A stretch of 60,000 bases of DNA from Mesostigma viride (taxonomy: Eukaryota > Streptophyta > Mesostigmatophyceae > Mesostigmatales > Mesostigmataceae): positions 447,212 to 507,211 of the forward strand of contig RPFO01000079.1 of assembly GCA_009746045.1 (NCBI GenBank), in the 5' to 3' direction. The notes beneath the pieces are model-generated. The model had not been told where the DNA came from. It saw only the letters and a list, made by a program, of their open reading frames with translations, and searched no databases. Positions within the stretch are counted from its first letter, which is position 1, and the number at the start of each line of letters is the position of its first letter. The position numbers were made by a program, and so were the translations under genes. Shown here in pieces: positions 1-12,387 of the stretch.

Positions 1-684
1 AGTGGGAACGAAGGGTGTGGGGCGCAGGTTGCATGACAGCATGCAAGCACAGTTCACATAGGCATGCTGGCGTGCAGGCATGCATGCAGGCCTCCAGGTG
101 ATGTGCAAAGGCAGGAGAACTGAGTAGGCATTGAAGCAAGTGGCTAGCTGCGGACCTGATGAGAAGGAGCCACTGTATCAGAGCCACAGAGCAGAATGGA
201 AGTGAGGCTCGACCCATTGCATTGACCGACAGAGCCCCTTGTGGAGAATTTCATGATCTCACACGTGATCTCACAAATTTCGTACGCTTCTGATGGACTT
301 GATACAAACAGCTGGAGAGGCCGCCCTCCCAACAGGACCAGGAAATCACGCCATGAGGTCAAACACCGCGTAAGGCCAGGCACCCACGGAGCGAACCCCT
401 CCTGCCATGATCTTTCCAGTTTACTGTGCCCGTGGGCAGGGTTTGACCTTATAATGCTGAAAACCAGAGCACCGCTGTCAGCTGGACAACGGAGATGCGC
501 ACCACACAATCTCTAGTACCCATCATGCTGGCACCCATCGTGCCCACCATCGTGGCACCGCATGCCATTCCACTTGTCATTTGCTGGTCCCAGGGCCACG
601 AGAGAGCACTGCTCCGATAGGGTGGGATGGCATGCAGAGAGTGCAGGTGCACGACATATCTTCGCACATCGACCTCCCATATAC
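1..684. other. No gene recognised; probable continuation of the FAS1 gene intron or 3' side
   Basis: No coding stretch with recognisable motifs is seen. The minus-strand FAS1 gene ends an identified exon at 685 with a good donor site, so this block should be its next intron and possibly a further exon that I could not define. Positions 55-95 hold GCATGC-rich simple sequence. Confidence 0.4.
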
Positions 685-3143
685 CTGGCTGGCTGGTGCA
701 GTTGCTGAGGTCGATCGTGGTCGCGTACAGCTGGAAGCGGTCATCGCACACCACGGTCAGCAGGGAAAGGTACACCAGGGCACCAGTTCCTGCCCGCGCA
801 CATGCACAGCCAATACCCAGAAACATGGGCCGGGCCATTGGGCACAATTACAAGACCCAGCCATCGATGAAACCCAGCGTGTCAGCTGCCAAGGGTCACG
901 GGTGGCCTGCTATACCATATCAGAATCCAACCACCATTGGGGGTTGCCTTGTGACACTATATAGTGCCTTATATCGAAGTTAAAGTGAGGAAGAACAGCA
1001 GAGCAAACGAAGGTCGTTCATGCGACGCTCCAGAGAAGTTAATGTTGTCCTTTTCATTTCAAAAGTTACTATATAATCATCAACCGCCAAAAAAACATTC
1101 CCATAACTTGCACTGTTAATCTGTCCAGACAACCTTGATACAAAACGCTTTTTTTTGGGGGGGGGGGGGGAATACAACCTTCAAATTTATCAAACAGCAC
1201 ATACTAAACCTGCCTTGATCATGGGATTCTTCTTTGCACTAAGAAAAACTTCAAAGCTGATCAAAGGCAGCACTAGGCGTGTCTGAGGCCCACCCTCACA
1301 GACAACTCCACCGACCTGCCAGGGGACCCTTGGAGATGGGGATCGTGAAGCCCGCATGCCACATCCCCTCCATGTACTTGCGCATCTCCGGCGGCCGGAA
1401 CACCACGTCCACGTGGACAATGTTCGCGTTTTGCGTGCATGAATCGTAGAACGAGTTGGCTGACGTCTGGAAGTGGTTGTGGTCCTCGAACACAACCTGC
1501 AGCAGACACAGACACACCACAAGACCTCGCACACCACTTCAGGTGACCAAATGTGGTCCTCAAACACGACCTGCAGCAGCAACAGATACATTACAAGACC
1601 TCGTACACCACTTCAGGCCACTATATGTTAAAAATATAATTACTTACAGCAGAGTGAAATCACTCAAACCAAAGCAAACCTCGTACACCACTTCAGGCCA
1701 CTATATGTGGTCCTCGAACACGACCTGCGGCAGTATCAGATATGAAGTCATTGTCGCGAGGATAGCTCAGTGCATGGAGACATGGAACATTAACGTAGCA
1801 TCCAACTTGGTCACCATATATGCAGCCTAATACCAGTGAACTGGCAGGGGTTGATCTTCTCCTAAACAGGCTATATTAGACCACATACTTGAACTCATCC
1901 CAACACGAATAACTATAAATCCAGGTTTGAATTACCATGAAGCAGTTACAGAGCTCCATTGGAATCTCTCAAGAGACTCACGTCTGACCCTTTATTCTCA
2001 TTTCTGCTGTCAGTTTTCCTCACGAGCCTATTCAATGACCACTGTTTTCGTTCAATTTCAAAGCTCTCCGCAACACAATGATTTCCTTCTTGACAGTCAT
2101 GTATTTCCTTCGACTGACGCGCACCTGCGGCAGCATCGGGTACACCGTGTTGCGCCCGTACTTGTTGACCTTGATGTTGAACATGCCCGGGTTGGACAAC
2201 GACTCAGCCAGCGTGCGCTCGGGGAACCAGGACCCGTACTTAGGCGGCTCGCCCCCCGTTGCCCGGTCCCAGCTGGGTGTGCGCTCCCAGCTGGACGTCC
2301 AAAAGAGCTCACCGTCCACCATCGCGTGCGTCGAGATGTACTCGGGGATTATGTGGTACAGCAGGATCGTGCGCAGCTCCTCGATGTTCTCGGGCTGCTG
2401 CAGCCGATGCAGCTCCGCAGGGGGCAGCTTCCACCACGCCTGGTTGGAGGGCACGAGGATGGTCAGCCCCTTGTCGCCGTTCACGCGGGGGTCACGCAGC
2501 GCATCACCAAACCCCGCCAGCTCAAACATATTGTGGCTGATCGTCATCACGTTGTCCATGCCATCGACAATCGCGTTATTCACGATAGGGTCACTCAGGT
2601 ACTCCATCGCGTTGAAATAGGAGCCCTGGAGCAGCATGCCCGCATAGAATATGATTCCGTTCGTGGTGTTCACGACCCCGTGCGTGAGATTCACGGGCAG
2701 GGTGTTAATGGTCAGCACCCCGTTGCGGTAGTTGAGGCGCATCTGGGACTTAGCGCGGCGCAGCGGCTCGGCCAGCACGGTGATATTGGGGTCATTGTAG
2801 TAGGCCGAGGTCTCCAGAATCTGGCCATTGGGGGCAGCAACGATGTCCGCAAACGTGACCCGCCGTCCCGGCAGTGTGTGGTGGCGGACGCAGAACTCGT
2901 AAGAACCGTTGCGGTCGATGCAGTCCTCGGACACCGGGAACGGGCGGCAGTGGCCAACTAAGTTGCAGAGCGCGGAGGAGAACGTCTGGATGAGCGCATC
3001 GGTGGGCAGGAACACGGTGTGCGGGCCGCTCAGCAGCGCGGTCGCGGTCGGGTTCAGCGTGAACCCGGCGTACGCCTTGCTAAGCCCGGGGTTGGACTGC
3101 AGGAACTGCAGCGTCGTGCCGGCGTACTGGACGACGTTGGGCG
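685..3143 (-). CDS. Fasciclin (FAS1) domain protein, three exons seen, both ends missing
   Basis: FAS1 domains mediate adhesion of secreted or membrane-anchored extracellular proteins. I can join three minus-strand exons with matching phases: 3143-2125 (339 codons, entered by a phase-1 acceptor), 1496-1316 (60 codons, phase 0 in, phase 1 out) and 789-685 (34 codons, phase 1 in and out). The first exon holds two FAS1 repeats: TVFLPTDAL opens the first; GLTILVPSNQAW and LLYHIIPEYIS mark the second. The second exon (VVFEDHNHF...IVHVDVVF) looks like the closing strands of the second FAS1 domain. The third exon starts with a hydrophobic stretch (ALVYLSLLTVV). Several N-x-S/T sites (NVT/NLT type) suit a glycosylated secreted protein. 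The signal-peptide exon lies upstream of 3143 and was not found. A short in-frame extension of the second exon to a stop at about 1296 is an alternative end. The family call is firm; the exon structure is inferred. Confidence 0.82.
1553..1738 (-). repeat. Tandem copies of the FAS1 exon-2 splice-acceptor region inside its intron
   Basis: The sequence around the true acceptor at 1496/1497 (CTGCAG then GTTGTGTTCGAGGAC) recurs twice upstream in the intron, near 1550-1577 and 1707-1735, with units of about 60-70 bp. The distal copies encode VVFEDH and then hit a stop, so they are decoys. Within the array a 30-bp direct repeat (1598-1627 and 1678-1707) flanks a 50-bp unrelated piece (1628-1677). 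Confidence 0.75.
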
Positions 3144-5720
3144 CTGCACAGGCACGACGGTGGAACTTTGGTTGTTTATAACTAGGGTGGTTAGAACTGT
3201 AGATCTCTTTATATATAATCCTAGGCAATGACCAGGTTGTTCCTGTACGCGTACGTACGTGAATTATATGTCAGGGGGGTCTGTACGTGTGTTATACGTC
3301 CTGCCATACTGTACGTCTCACATTGTATGCCAGCTTAGGCCGCTGAACATGACAGAAAGCATGACGGCAAGTATGACAGAAATCACCATTCGCAGCTTTA
3401 TTACTGCTTCACAGTAAACATGCGGGAGATCGAGCCTGAGTCATCAGCGATCTAGAATCCAAGGCAAGACATCTCATCCTGTCAAAGAGCAAAAGCTAGG
3501 TCGGCAGCATCAGACGGACAACATGACGAAAAATGGAGTAATCACAGCTTTCGCGTGTGGTTGACTTTCTTGTAGGAAATCGAGCCGCGCGTGGTATCTT
3601 GAACAGTTTCAGCTGCCAATAAGGATATTGATTACTAATACAAACAAGACAAATTAATATCAAGGCAAACGATTCCTAGCCGGAATGATCATGCAAGATT
3701 GCACACTACATGTCGGCATTACCATGACAGGGTTAATCCCTATCAAACACAACGCACATCCACAAGGCGCACTGCAAGAACCCAACACTAACGAAGGGGC
3801 CGGGCCAAGCGCGAGAAGTCGCGCTTGCACCAAGCAACAGTTTAGTATATACATAGACTCATTATAAAAGATTAAATTTTCTTTTTAATCTTTATTACAA
3901 TCTAATGCAAGATCACAAAGCATTCAATTGTTTAGTATATGGACGTTGGGCTAAAAGAATAATGTATATTCACATTGGCCCATATAAAATGAAAAGTAGA
4001 ACCAAAATAATTCAAAAATTTGGCGCCGGTTTATAATGTAAATAGTTAAAAGAGCACACTTTTTCCTCAAAAGCTGTAGCCTGAGCTACCTTTTTACTTT
4101 TCTCACATACAGTTTTTTAGGGAAGCAAAAAAAAGAAAATTTCACTTACCCTCCTTTTAACCACAGTAACATTTTTTGTTATGTGGATGTCAGCACGAAT
4201 TCTTTTTCATTTTAACGAGAAAAAAATCCGATTCCAAATGGTTATCTAGTTCATGGTTCCAGATTGGAAATTGTATGGACTCTAATTCCAAGTTTTATTT
4301 TAACGTTAATGTATTATCATAAACAGATGCAATTGTTGAGTCGTGTGGTGCTAGCCTTTGCCACCCTTTGAGCGTAGGACTGTACGGCCCGGCCCACGTT
4401 GGGGCTACGTGTATGCCCTTTGGACAAAGCCTTTCTGATGTTTTCGCCAGCTAGATAAATTTCCAGCACGTCCTTTTAATTGAATGGAATGTTCATGGTT
4501 TATTCGTCGATCGACCGCAACGTCGAACTTACCCTGAGCCACGGCCATGATGATGGACCACGAAGATGTAGCGGCAAGAAATGCCAAGTACGCCAGGGGA
4601 GCCTGGACCATGAAAGCCATGCTTTTCGAAAATCGCTTTTGAAGTCTATACAAAGGCAAGTTAGGCGATGCCAAACATGTAGCTAATCGGCCATGATGAT
4701 AGCCACGTCTGGTTTGGTTGTGGAAGACCAGCTTAGCACCGTGCCGGAAGGCAATCCCCGAAGAAATCCATGCGCGGCGGCGGCGGCATGCATCGACGTA
4801 CGGCGGGGGTCTACCTACACGGGCAACATTGTTGTTGTTGTTGTTGTGTCCCACGCCGCATGAGTCAGCAGCAGACACGGGCAACGTGCAACGAGTTCCA
4901 GATAAATAGGTGTACAGTACGTGTAGGATGCCCGATGGTTTTTAATATGGTTAGATAACCAATAGTTAATCCCTGCTAAGCCTAGGGTATCAAGATGTCA
5001 GTGGCTAAAACGCAACGTGCAACGAGTCAATATTCAGGCTCGTAGTAGGGCCGTGCAGCCCTCTACTGAAATGTTCGTCAGTCAGTCAGTCAGTCAGTTG
5101 TATCCCACGCCGCACATGGGCAGCAGAGAGAGAAATGTTCGTACAATTCCTTACGTGGGCACACACGTCATGTGTGGACTGTGGATCGTAGGATCTTCGC
5201 AGGATTATTTTTTGGCATATTATTATCTCCAGATCAGTCCCGCGGCCGTCAAAGTTCATGGTTTTTTGATGTTGTTGCAGGGTTGTAATTTAAGGCTTGT
5301 AAGATCTATCTATCTAAACATATGAAAAACCATCAAGACCGACGGGATTATGAAAGACCGGCGACAGCCGACGGGCAGCCTGTGTGTAATATCGTGTTAA
5401 CCCAGGTTGTAAACCTGTAATCTTACGTGGGTTGTATCGAAACATCGAACACTGCATCAAATACCGAATATCACTCGAATTCCGAATACTAGAATACACC
5501 CTCCGCATTAGTAGTTTATATTTATGGGTCAATTTTTGCCGTATTTGCATTACGAATAACCCTGGATTGTTTGTTGGGAGCCAGTTAGAGTCCCGGGTTC
5601 TTTATTATTTAATCAAAACCTTTTGTTTGTTTGTTTGTCCTGCAGCCGTTCAAGGCACGTGGGTACTTATCCTTAAGTGTATCAAGTAACGTGCGTGTTT
5701 GCAACTTGCCCGTTGAAACT
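3144..5720. other. Gene-free region with simple repeats
   Basis: No convincing exon was found; a 5' exon of the FAS1 gene is expected somewhere here. The block is AT-rich at 3850-4330. It has a GTT trinucleotide run at 4829-4848 and a GTCA tetranucleotide run at about 5078-5098. The stretch 4964-4994 is repeated at 8632-8662. The minus-strand open frame at 4405-4884 has no recognisable domain and part of it is microsatellite-encoded. Confidence 0.5.
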
Positions 5721-6628
5721 CTACGGCAGAGCCAATTTTCGGAAGACCCTCACCCTTATGCTTGCAAATTCGGGACAAATTCGGTGGATGGTAGGGTTGT
5801 ACCGAATAGTGTTCCGAATACCGAATATCCCCCGAATACCGAACCGAACACCGAATATGTTCAGTATACGGCGAACGGTCTGTCCGTCTGAACATTTTCG
5901 GTATCGGTATCGGGAGGCAAGCTCTACTTCCGAATATGTTCGGTATCGAAATCGGAACACCCTACTATTCGACGAATATATTCGTAGTTCCGAATATCGA
6001 ATAGTAGTACTAGTACCCCTACCAGCGGGCGGCGCAGCCTCCAGCCTCCACTCACCAGCTGGCGCGGTCATGCCTCCGCCGACTCAAGAGTTAGGCCAAC
6101 GCCCAAAAGCTGAATGCACTATGCAGGGAAGGCAACTGTGCTCGTCTAAGTATTAAACACTAAGTGTATCTCAATATATAATTGATACAAAATAATTAAT
6201 ATAAGTCTCATTAATATAAATGATACAAGTTGTCTACCTAATACGTTATAGTAGCTACTGTCGTCATCGGGGTCTCAACTCTCAAGATGCAGGCCGCAGG
6301 GGTTAGTTTTTTTTTTTTTTGAGACTATATCGATCCGCGTCCGAATAGTTCGGAGAACTATTCGGTGTTCGATTCGGGAAGGGCCCTTCAGCTCCGAACA
6401 TATTCGGTATCGGTATCGGGAGGCTCCAAATATATTCGGCATCGGGTTCGGGGCACCCCCCTGGTCCGAGTATCCGATTCGGCAAGCCAAAACGCTATTC
6501 GGTACAACCCTAGTGGATGGATTGTCGGATTTTCATCCCCTATTCCTATGTTTTCTCACGTGTACGGCCTTATAAGCTTCGCCAATTCTGGCGAACCTAA
6601 CGGTTCTTCCGAAAATTGGCTCCGCCAG
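5721..6628. repeat. Outer inverted repeat enclosing a hAT-like insertion
   Basis: A stretch of about 23 bp at 5724-5746 (core GAGCCAATTTTCGGAAGA) is present inverted at 6605-6627. Removing the hAT-like element between them would bring the arms within roughly 125 bp of each other, as in a small palindromic MITE. Its own target duplication was not identified. Confidence 0.6.
5784..6520. mobile_element. Non-autonomous hAT-like DNA transposon (721 bp)
   Basis: The element body runs 5792-6512. Its ends are inverted copies of TAGGGTTGTACCGAATAG (5792-5809 and 6495-6512). It is flanked on both sides by the 8-bp direct repeat GTGGATGG (5784-5791 and 6513-6520), the target-site length expected of the hAT superfamily. 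The interior is made of degenerate CCGAATA / TTCGGTATCGGTATCGG motifs in both orientations and has no transposase frame, so it is a MITE-type derivative. Related CGAATATATTCG-rich sequence recurs at 8430-8545. Confidence 0.8.
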
Positions 6629-8631
6629 ATTAAAAAACAACTCTCTGCTTGGGCGAGGGTAGTTCCGGTGGCAAACGCAGGGGAAGTGGGCAGTGGCGCG
6701 GGGGGGGGGAGCGGCCTCTGAGAAGTAAGGAATACTAAGCGAAAATGCCACGTAGGGGCACAAAGAGAGACTGAACTGAATCGTACTGAGTTACCGCGAA
6801 TGAGGGGAAGAAGGGCTAGGGGAGGGAAAGGAGTAGCGACGAATCGAGTGAACTGGAGACGAAAATGGGTCGTGGGGTGCCCGGAGCTGAGCTGTTCGAA
6901 GAGACGGGAAGACTCCTCGGGCTTGGGGGAGGATGAGAGTAGCAGCGAATAGAAGGAAAGGGAAATAAAAAAAAAGTAGGGAGAAAAGTGGGTGAACTGA
7001 ACGGCCGAGTGATGAGGAGCTGACGAGAGTGCTTCTGTGGGGGTTCGTTTACATTGGGGCCAGGCGGACAGCAGAAATTGGGGGCGTGGGGGCACGCCAC
7101 GTAGTCACCTCCGCGAGGAGACTGGACTGCGCGAGTAGCGACGAACTGCGGCAGGGGAACTGCGGGCTGCCGGGGTGTGGGGGGGTCCGTTAATCTGGGT
7201 GGGTGGGGGGGTGCGGGGGTGCGGGGTGCGGAGAATCGGCGGTGGGGGAAAAGCTGACGCGTCCGCGTCAGCTTGGGGGGGATGTGCCTTGTTTAATTAA
7301 TAAACAAGTTTTGCGGGCTTCGCCCGCGACATTACTGTAGAGCTTGTACTTTTTGTGGCCGGTCCCCGGCCAGGGAGCCCCGGCTAGGGAGATGTGAGTC
7401 ACCACGTACCTCCGTCGAGTGCCAAGTGGCGCTAGTCCCGCCAAGGAGCGCGCGCTAGCTTTAGAGTTTTGACCACAAGATTCATGCAGTTTGGCAAAAG
7501 GGTGAAGGGAAAAAATCCGAGATGTATTGGGAGGATTCTATGAAGGATCGAACCCGGGACGTCACGAGCAAGTAAATGATGAGGTATGCCTTTGCGCCTG
7601 AAGACTACGTAGGCAGCCTCCTTCGAAGTTTCACAATATGTACATTGCTACAAAGGGACAAACTGCGCAACCGCGCAGTGGACGGAGCTCGCGAACTACT
7701 TGCGGAGTTCAAGCTCCAGATTGACTGCTACCCCTGCACGGGAGCGCGATGCGCGCGGGGATGAGTGACCTCGCCAACCCCGCAGACAGCAGGGGAAAAT
7801 CGCTTACAGGCGGTGGAGCAGAGGAAAATCCACGTGTGAGCTTCCTGCGCGTTTGTAACTGGTTCCTCAGGATAAAGTTTGGTCCAACAGCCCAAAAGTT
7901 TGCGACGGTTATATCTGGAGCTCGCGAACACAGGAAATCGCAGAGTTTGGCTCCTGCTGCAATCTGGGCGTACGGACCTCTGCCAAATGGCTCATCTGGA
8001 TGTAACGCCCAAAAACCGTGATAATATGGATGCCGTGGTTTGACCTTTTCGTGATTGGTCGCAACGAACTTTCGCGCAGCTCATTCGTCAAGCGGACTGT
8101 AAGTCGCGCCGCTGAGTGGCTGGAGCCGAAAGCCGTTCGAAAGAGTGTTAGCTAAAATTGTGCCAGGGCTGCGTTTTACAAATTTTAGTATATATGTTGA
8201 TTTCTTTTGTTTGTTTGGTTGATATCGTACACGCCGTCCCCAATTCGGCCGGCAATCCGCCCACAGGATTGCTTTTGTTTATTTGGTTGTTGAGTCCAGT
8301 CCTCAGCCCCCGGAGTTAATTAATTAATTTTCTTTTGTTTGTTTCCTGGTTTTCAGCCAGAACATTTCCAGAAGCTAATTATTTATTTAAAACTACTAAT
8401 GCGGACGGTGTACGGCTGAAGCCTGGCCGAACCGAATCCTTTCGGATTCGAATACGGCGAAGGTGATCAGGAGTCGAATAGATTCGATTCTTATACGGAG
8501 CGACCTGCCATTCGACGAATATATTCGATATTTCCGCTTGATTTCCGAATGAGTTTTTGTACAGTAAACATAAGTTACATCCTAGTTATTTTTCCAGGTA
8601 AATAGGTGTACGTTAATTCCAAATATAACCA
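6629..8631. other. Gene-free region with G-rich tracts, hairpins and a tRNA B-box-like site
   Basis: Nothing here is recognisable as a gene. Positions 6700-7250 are purine-rich on the plus strand with several G runs. A perfect 11-bp inverted repeat with a 2-nt loop lies at 7251-7274 (AAGCTGACGCG / CGCGTCAGCTT), and a second small hairpin lies at about 7312-7327. On the minus strand 7544-7560 reads GGGTTCGATCC, a Pol III B-box-like sequence, without a clear A box. Positions 8430-8545 carry decayed hAT-like CGAATATATTCG motifs. Confidence 0.45.
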
Positions 8632-8662
8632 AAAGTTAATCCCTGCTAAGCCTAGGGTATCA
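8632..8662. repeat. 31-bp dispersed repeat also present at 4964-4994
   Basis: The segment from AGTTAATCCCTGC to GGTATCAAG is the same at both places, and a shared AAATAGGTGTAC precedes it (around 4902 and 8600). It directly abuts the left arm of the fold-back element. Confidence 0.7.
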
Positions 8663-8720
8663 AGGGTACTCCGCGGTGCCCTGGATAGTGCGGGATACTC
8701 CACATTGCCAAATATATAAC

Positions 8721-11700
8721 TTTGAGATCATGACACGCTGGCAGTCGTGGAGAGCCAGTAAGGGTAGCTACACCGACTGCTGCAGTTGGATGCAGGAGGG
8801 CCTAGCCAACATTCTAGAATTTTCCCAACTGTATTCCCAAAATATCCGCCGCCAGAAAGGACAGGACTATCGGTACTACCAACGCATAGTGAATAAACTC
8901 CAAGCGAAGCCTACCCTGTATCACTCGGAACTAACAAAACTTCAAAGAGCCCAAACCGAACTAGACAAACCGCGTTTCGAGCGTCACACCCTAGCACTAG
9001 ACTCAGAAAATCTGTGGTGGCACCAGGTAGGAGAAAGAATGACCAAGAGTTTTTTGCTCTGATCCCTACCCCTAAAGCTCACTCCCCTATCACGGAAATC
9101 CAAGACGAACACGGCAGCCACCGGGACATCACCTCCATACTACAAAGCGGTCACCGCTACTACTCAGCTCTCTTTCAAAACGAACCCCATCCTGACTCAT
9201 CTACCGCCATGCAAAAAATCCTACATGCCATTCCCCGTCGCCTTACACCAGCTCAACAACAGGAACTCGATCAAATCCCTTCCATGGAAGAGGCCGCCAC
9301 AGCCATGGAACACATCAAAACCGGTAGCGCCCCCGGGGTCGACGGTCTGCCTATTGAATTCTGGAAAACGTTCTGGTCCCTTCTACACATAGATTTTTAC
9401 GAATGTATTCTTGAAATTTGGCGGCACGGTAAGAATATGAGCGGCAGATGGGCTGAATCTGCGCTTATCTTACTGTACAAAAAAGGAGACAAGACTCTAT
9501 GGAAAAACTACCGCCCAATCCGTCTCCTTACGGTAGCGTACAAAATCATCAGTAAAATAATCCAACGACGCTTATACACCGTCCTAGACTTCCTCATTGG
9601 TCCTGAGCAAGTGGGCTTTAGGGCCAATCTCCACATCAACGACAGCATCTCCCTCATCATGGACATTGTGGACAAAGCATGGCGCGACGATATAGAGGGT
9701 TTCTTATTGTTCTGGGATTTTGAAAAAGCCTTTGACCGTATGTGCTGGGAATACCTCGAACACATTCTAACCGCACTAGGATTCGGCCCACAACTCATGA
9801 CCGTCATTATGGGTATGATCAAATCACTGCATGGTATTTACTAATAGATGGACACAAGTCAGCGACCGGCGCTAGTTCACGATCGCTACCACAAGGAGAT
9901 TGCATGTCCCCTATTCTATTTCTCTTGGCCCACGCAGGACTCTACTGGCTACACCAGAACGATCCACGCATTCGGGGCTTCCCGACAGGTAACGGCGAAG
10001 GTATATTCCAAACGGCTTATGTGGATGACACAACAAATGTTTGTATCTCTTTGCCTGAAGTGCATGCTGTCATGGATAATATCACTACCTATTCTGTTGC
10101 CACACAACAACGATGCAATGTGCTCAAGTCCACGGGACTGCACATCGGCAAAACCAACACCCTACGCTCCGCCCTCCCCAACCTGGCTGTGACCTGGGTC
10201 CAGCCGGGGGATCACCACCTTTTGCACAATTGTCCCATCGGCTGCACGCCCGAGGGACGCTTGGCAGAACAACGTTCTTTCATGTATGATGAAACCAACC
10301 ACGTGGGCAAACTTGCAGGCGTTCTCCTTACCGCAGGGCGCTGGGGGGCCGTCCACCGCATGATGAGCCTACGCGGGCGAACCCTGATCGTCAACCAACT
10401 TTTGTTCTCTAAGGTTTTGTACTATTGCCAAGCACACCCACCCAATGACGCCACCACACAGCTCATCCAACGCATTGGCAGCAATTTTGTCTGGAAACAG
10501 AAAGGCTTAATCTCCCACACGGTACACGGATGGATCAACAGAGAGATGTCCTTCATGTCATGGGTGCACGGGGGCCTCGGGCTCCACAACATACAATGGC
10601 GTTTGTGGTCGCTGTATGCTAAACAACAAGTGATATCTGTTTTTATGGGAGTCAACACACACCCGGCTGCATGCTTGCTCGTGAAACGCTAGCCTCTCTT
10701 TCCACCCATGCTAGTGGCACCTCGTGGCAACTGGGGGCGGGAATACTGGGCAGCACCCTTATTTCGTACAAAGGACTCCCATGGTACTGGCAGCGCATAT
10801 GGACAGGTTACAATAAGCTCAAGCCAGGTCGCCTAGTCTTTCCTACTACCGAGAGGAGGTGGCACGGCAGCCACTCTTTTTTAATGACTTAATCACTGAC
10901 GCTACTAACAAGCCCCTCGGAACTCTCCACGGACACAACCCGTATGATGGCTTTCTGCGCGCATCACCGCCGATTGTCAGGGTGCTGGACCTCTACCTGG
11001 GGCACGGCGCTACGTATCGACGGCTCAGCTACGACGAGGTCAGCACTTGGGTCTCCCACATGCCCTCCCTGCAAGCGTGGCAAACCCTTATAAGTGCGAT
11101 ACCAGTGGCGTGGCATGCATTGATGACTGCCCCACGCAAGCCAATTATAACCGGCGACTGGGTTAGCTTCTACGCCGACGGAGTCACGCCTGCGTGCAAA
11201 GGTTTAGTCGTGACGGTTCTGCCACATGATGGGCTCCAACTACAACTGCTGGAAGCTATTCCTGGCCACAATGGGTGTCTGTATCAACTATCCACCTTAT
11301 ATGCGTACACGCCATCTTCCCAGTGTCACCGCATACGCGTAGTCCCATGGTCTGTGCCAAGATCTTGCATGATCCGGCCGGACCCATTATCCCCGGTTGG
11401 GAGCATTACATGGCTACACGTGGGCAACACACGGCTCGATTTACTACATCTGGACCCGGTTGAATTTGGATGGGTCTTAACCAAGGGGGACATCAGAACC
11501 AGCAAATGTATCTTTGAGTACACCGCAGATTGGGGTTATGATATCTTGTTGCATACGTACCATCAGCCCCATCCGGGCCGAGCCCGCTGGGGAATACAAT
11601 GGCCGCCGGCTACACTTGGGTCAAGCTGATTACCCTGGCGGTAAACCACCCTCTCGTGGACCGCAGGGCCACTGATGTACAACATCTTCTGATGCATAGG

Positions 11701-12261
11701 GCGATAGGGGTCTGCGCTACGCTCCACGAGCGTTTTGGTCATGATGCATCATGCCTGTGCACGCACCCTAGTGAAACCATTGAGCACCGGTTCCTTTTCT
11801 GTAATCTCCCAGGGGTTTGGAAGTGGCTCATTAACGTCTGGGCCGCATGGACGGCATCGCCACCCAATCTCCCAATTAGCGTGCGTACCATCATTTTCGG
11901 TATTGCTGGCACACCAGGGACCGAGCTTTCAGCTTCCCAAGCAGAATGGATATGGCTGCGCACTACTATGCTATACGCGATCTGGACCATACGTAACGAG
12001 ACAGTCTTTAATGCCCGCGAGGAGTATACCCGCGGCGGCGTAGTCCGGCGCTTTATATACCTATGGAATGCGGCTATGCGCCGATACTGGCTGTTGGCTC
12101 AGGAACAACACAAGGTGTGGGACCCAGGGCCCAACGACAAGCCCAGCCCGCTCCAGCTTTTTCATGATCTACTGGGCCGTAACCAGGTATTCACCATTAT
12201 GCCTCGCGGCGACATGACTCAGGTCCACTGGCTTCCCTGGTCTAATAACGCGCCCTATTAG
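8721..12261 (+). pseudogene. Decayed LINE ORF2: reverse transcriptase and C-terminal zinc knuckle
   Basis: The protein is spread over several overlapping frames: 8721-9062, 9014-9844, about 9830-10692, 10671-10892, 10859-11629 and 11599-12261, implying at least five frameshifts. RT landmarks are APGVDGLPIEFW, YRPIRLL, DFEKAFDR, SLPQGDCMSPILF and the catalytic YVDD at about 10017-10030. The C-terminal part contains CxxLHERFGH...CLC...ETIEHRFLFC (about 11710-11800), the zf-RVT type knuckle of plant and algal L1 elements. With no endonuclease and several frameshifts it cannot encode active ORF2p. Confidence 0.88.
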
Positions 12262-12387
12262 CCTTTCACCTGTCACCTCCACACGTGTGTGTGCCCACCT
12301 TTAATTAGGATTCGCTGATACTCATTTCCCCTCTCACCTCTTTGGTCCATAATTGGCTAATAAAAATATACCCATTTCCCCGAAAAA
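8721..12387 (+). mobile_element. 5'-truncated L1-type LINE retrotransposon
   Basis: The element starts in the linker before the reverse transcriptase, so the endonuclease half and ORF1 are missing, as expected of 5' truncation during target-primed insertion. It ends in a short A-rich tail just before 12388. A 5-bp flanking repeat (ATAAC) is the likely target duplication; it is short and could extend by one or two A/T bases. Confidence 0.78.

Noticed and set aside
1927-2961. 344-residue plus-strand ORF over the FAS1 gene
   Set aside because: His/Val/Arg-rich shadow of the GC-rich FAS1 exon on the opposite strand.
7544-7560. tRNA gene or SINE suggested by GGGTTCGATCC on the minus strand
   Set aside because: No A box, acceptor stem or anticodon arm could be placed; an isolated B-box-like word is not enough.
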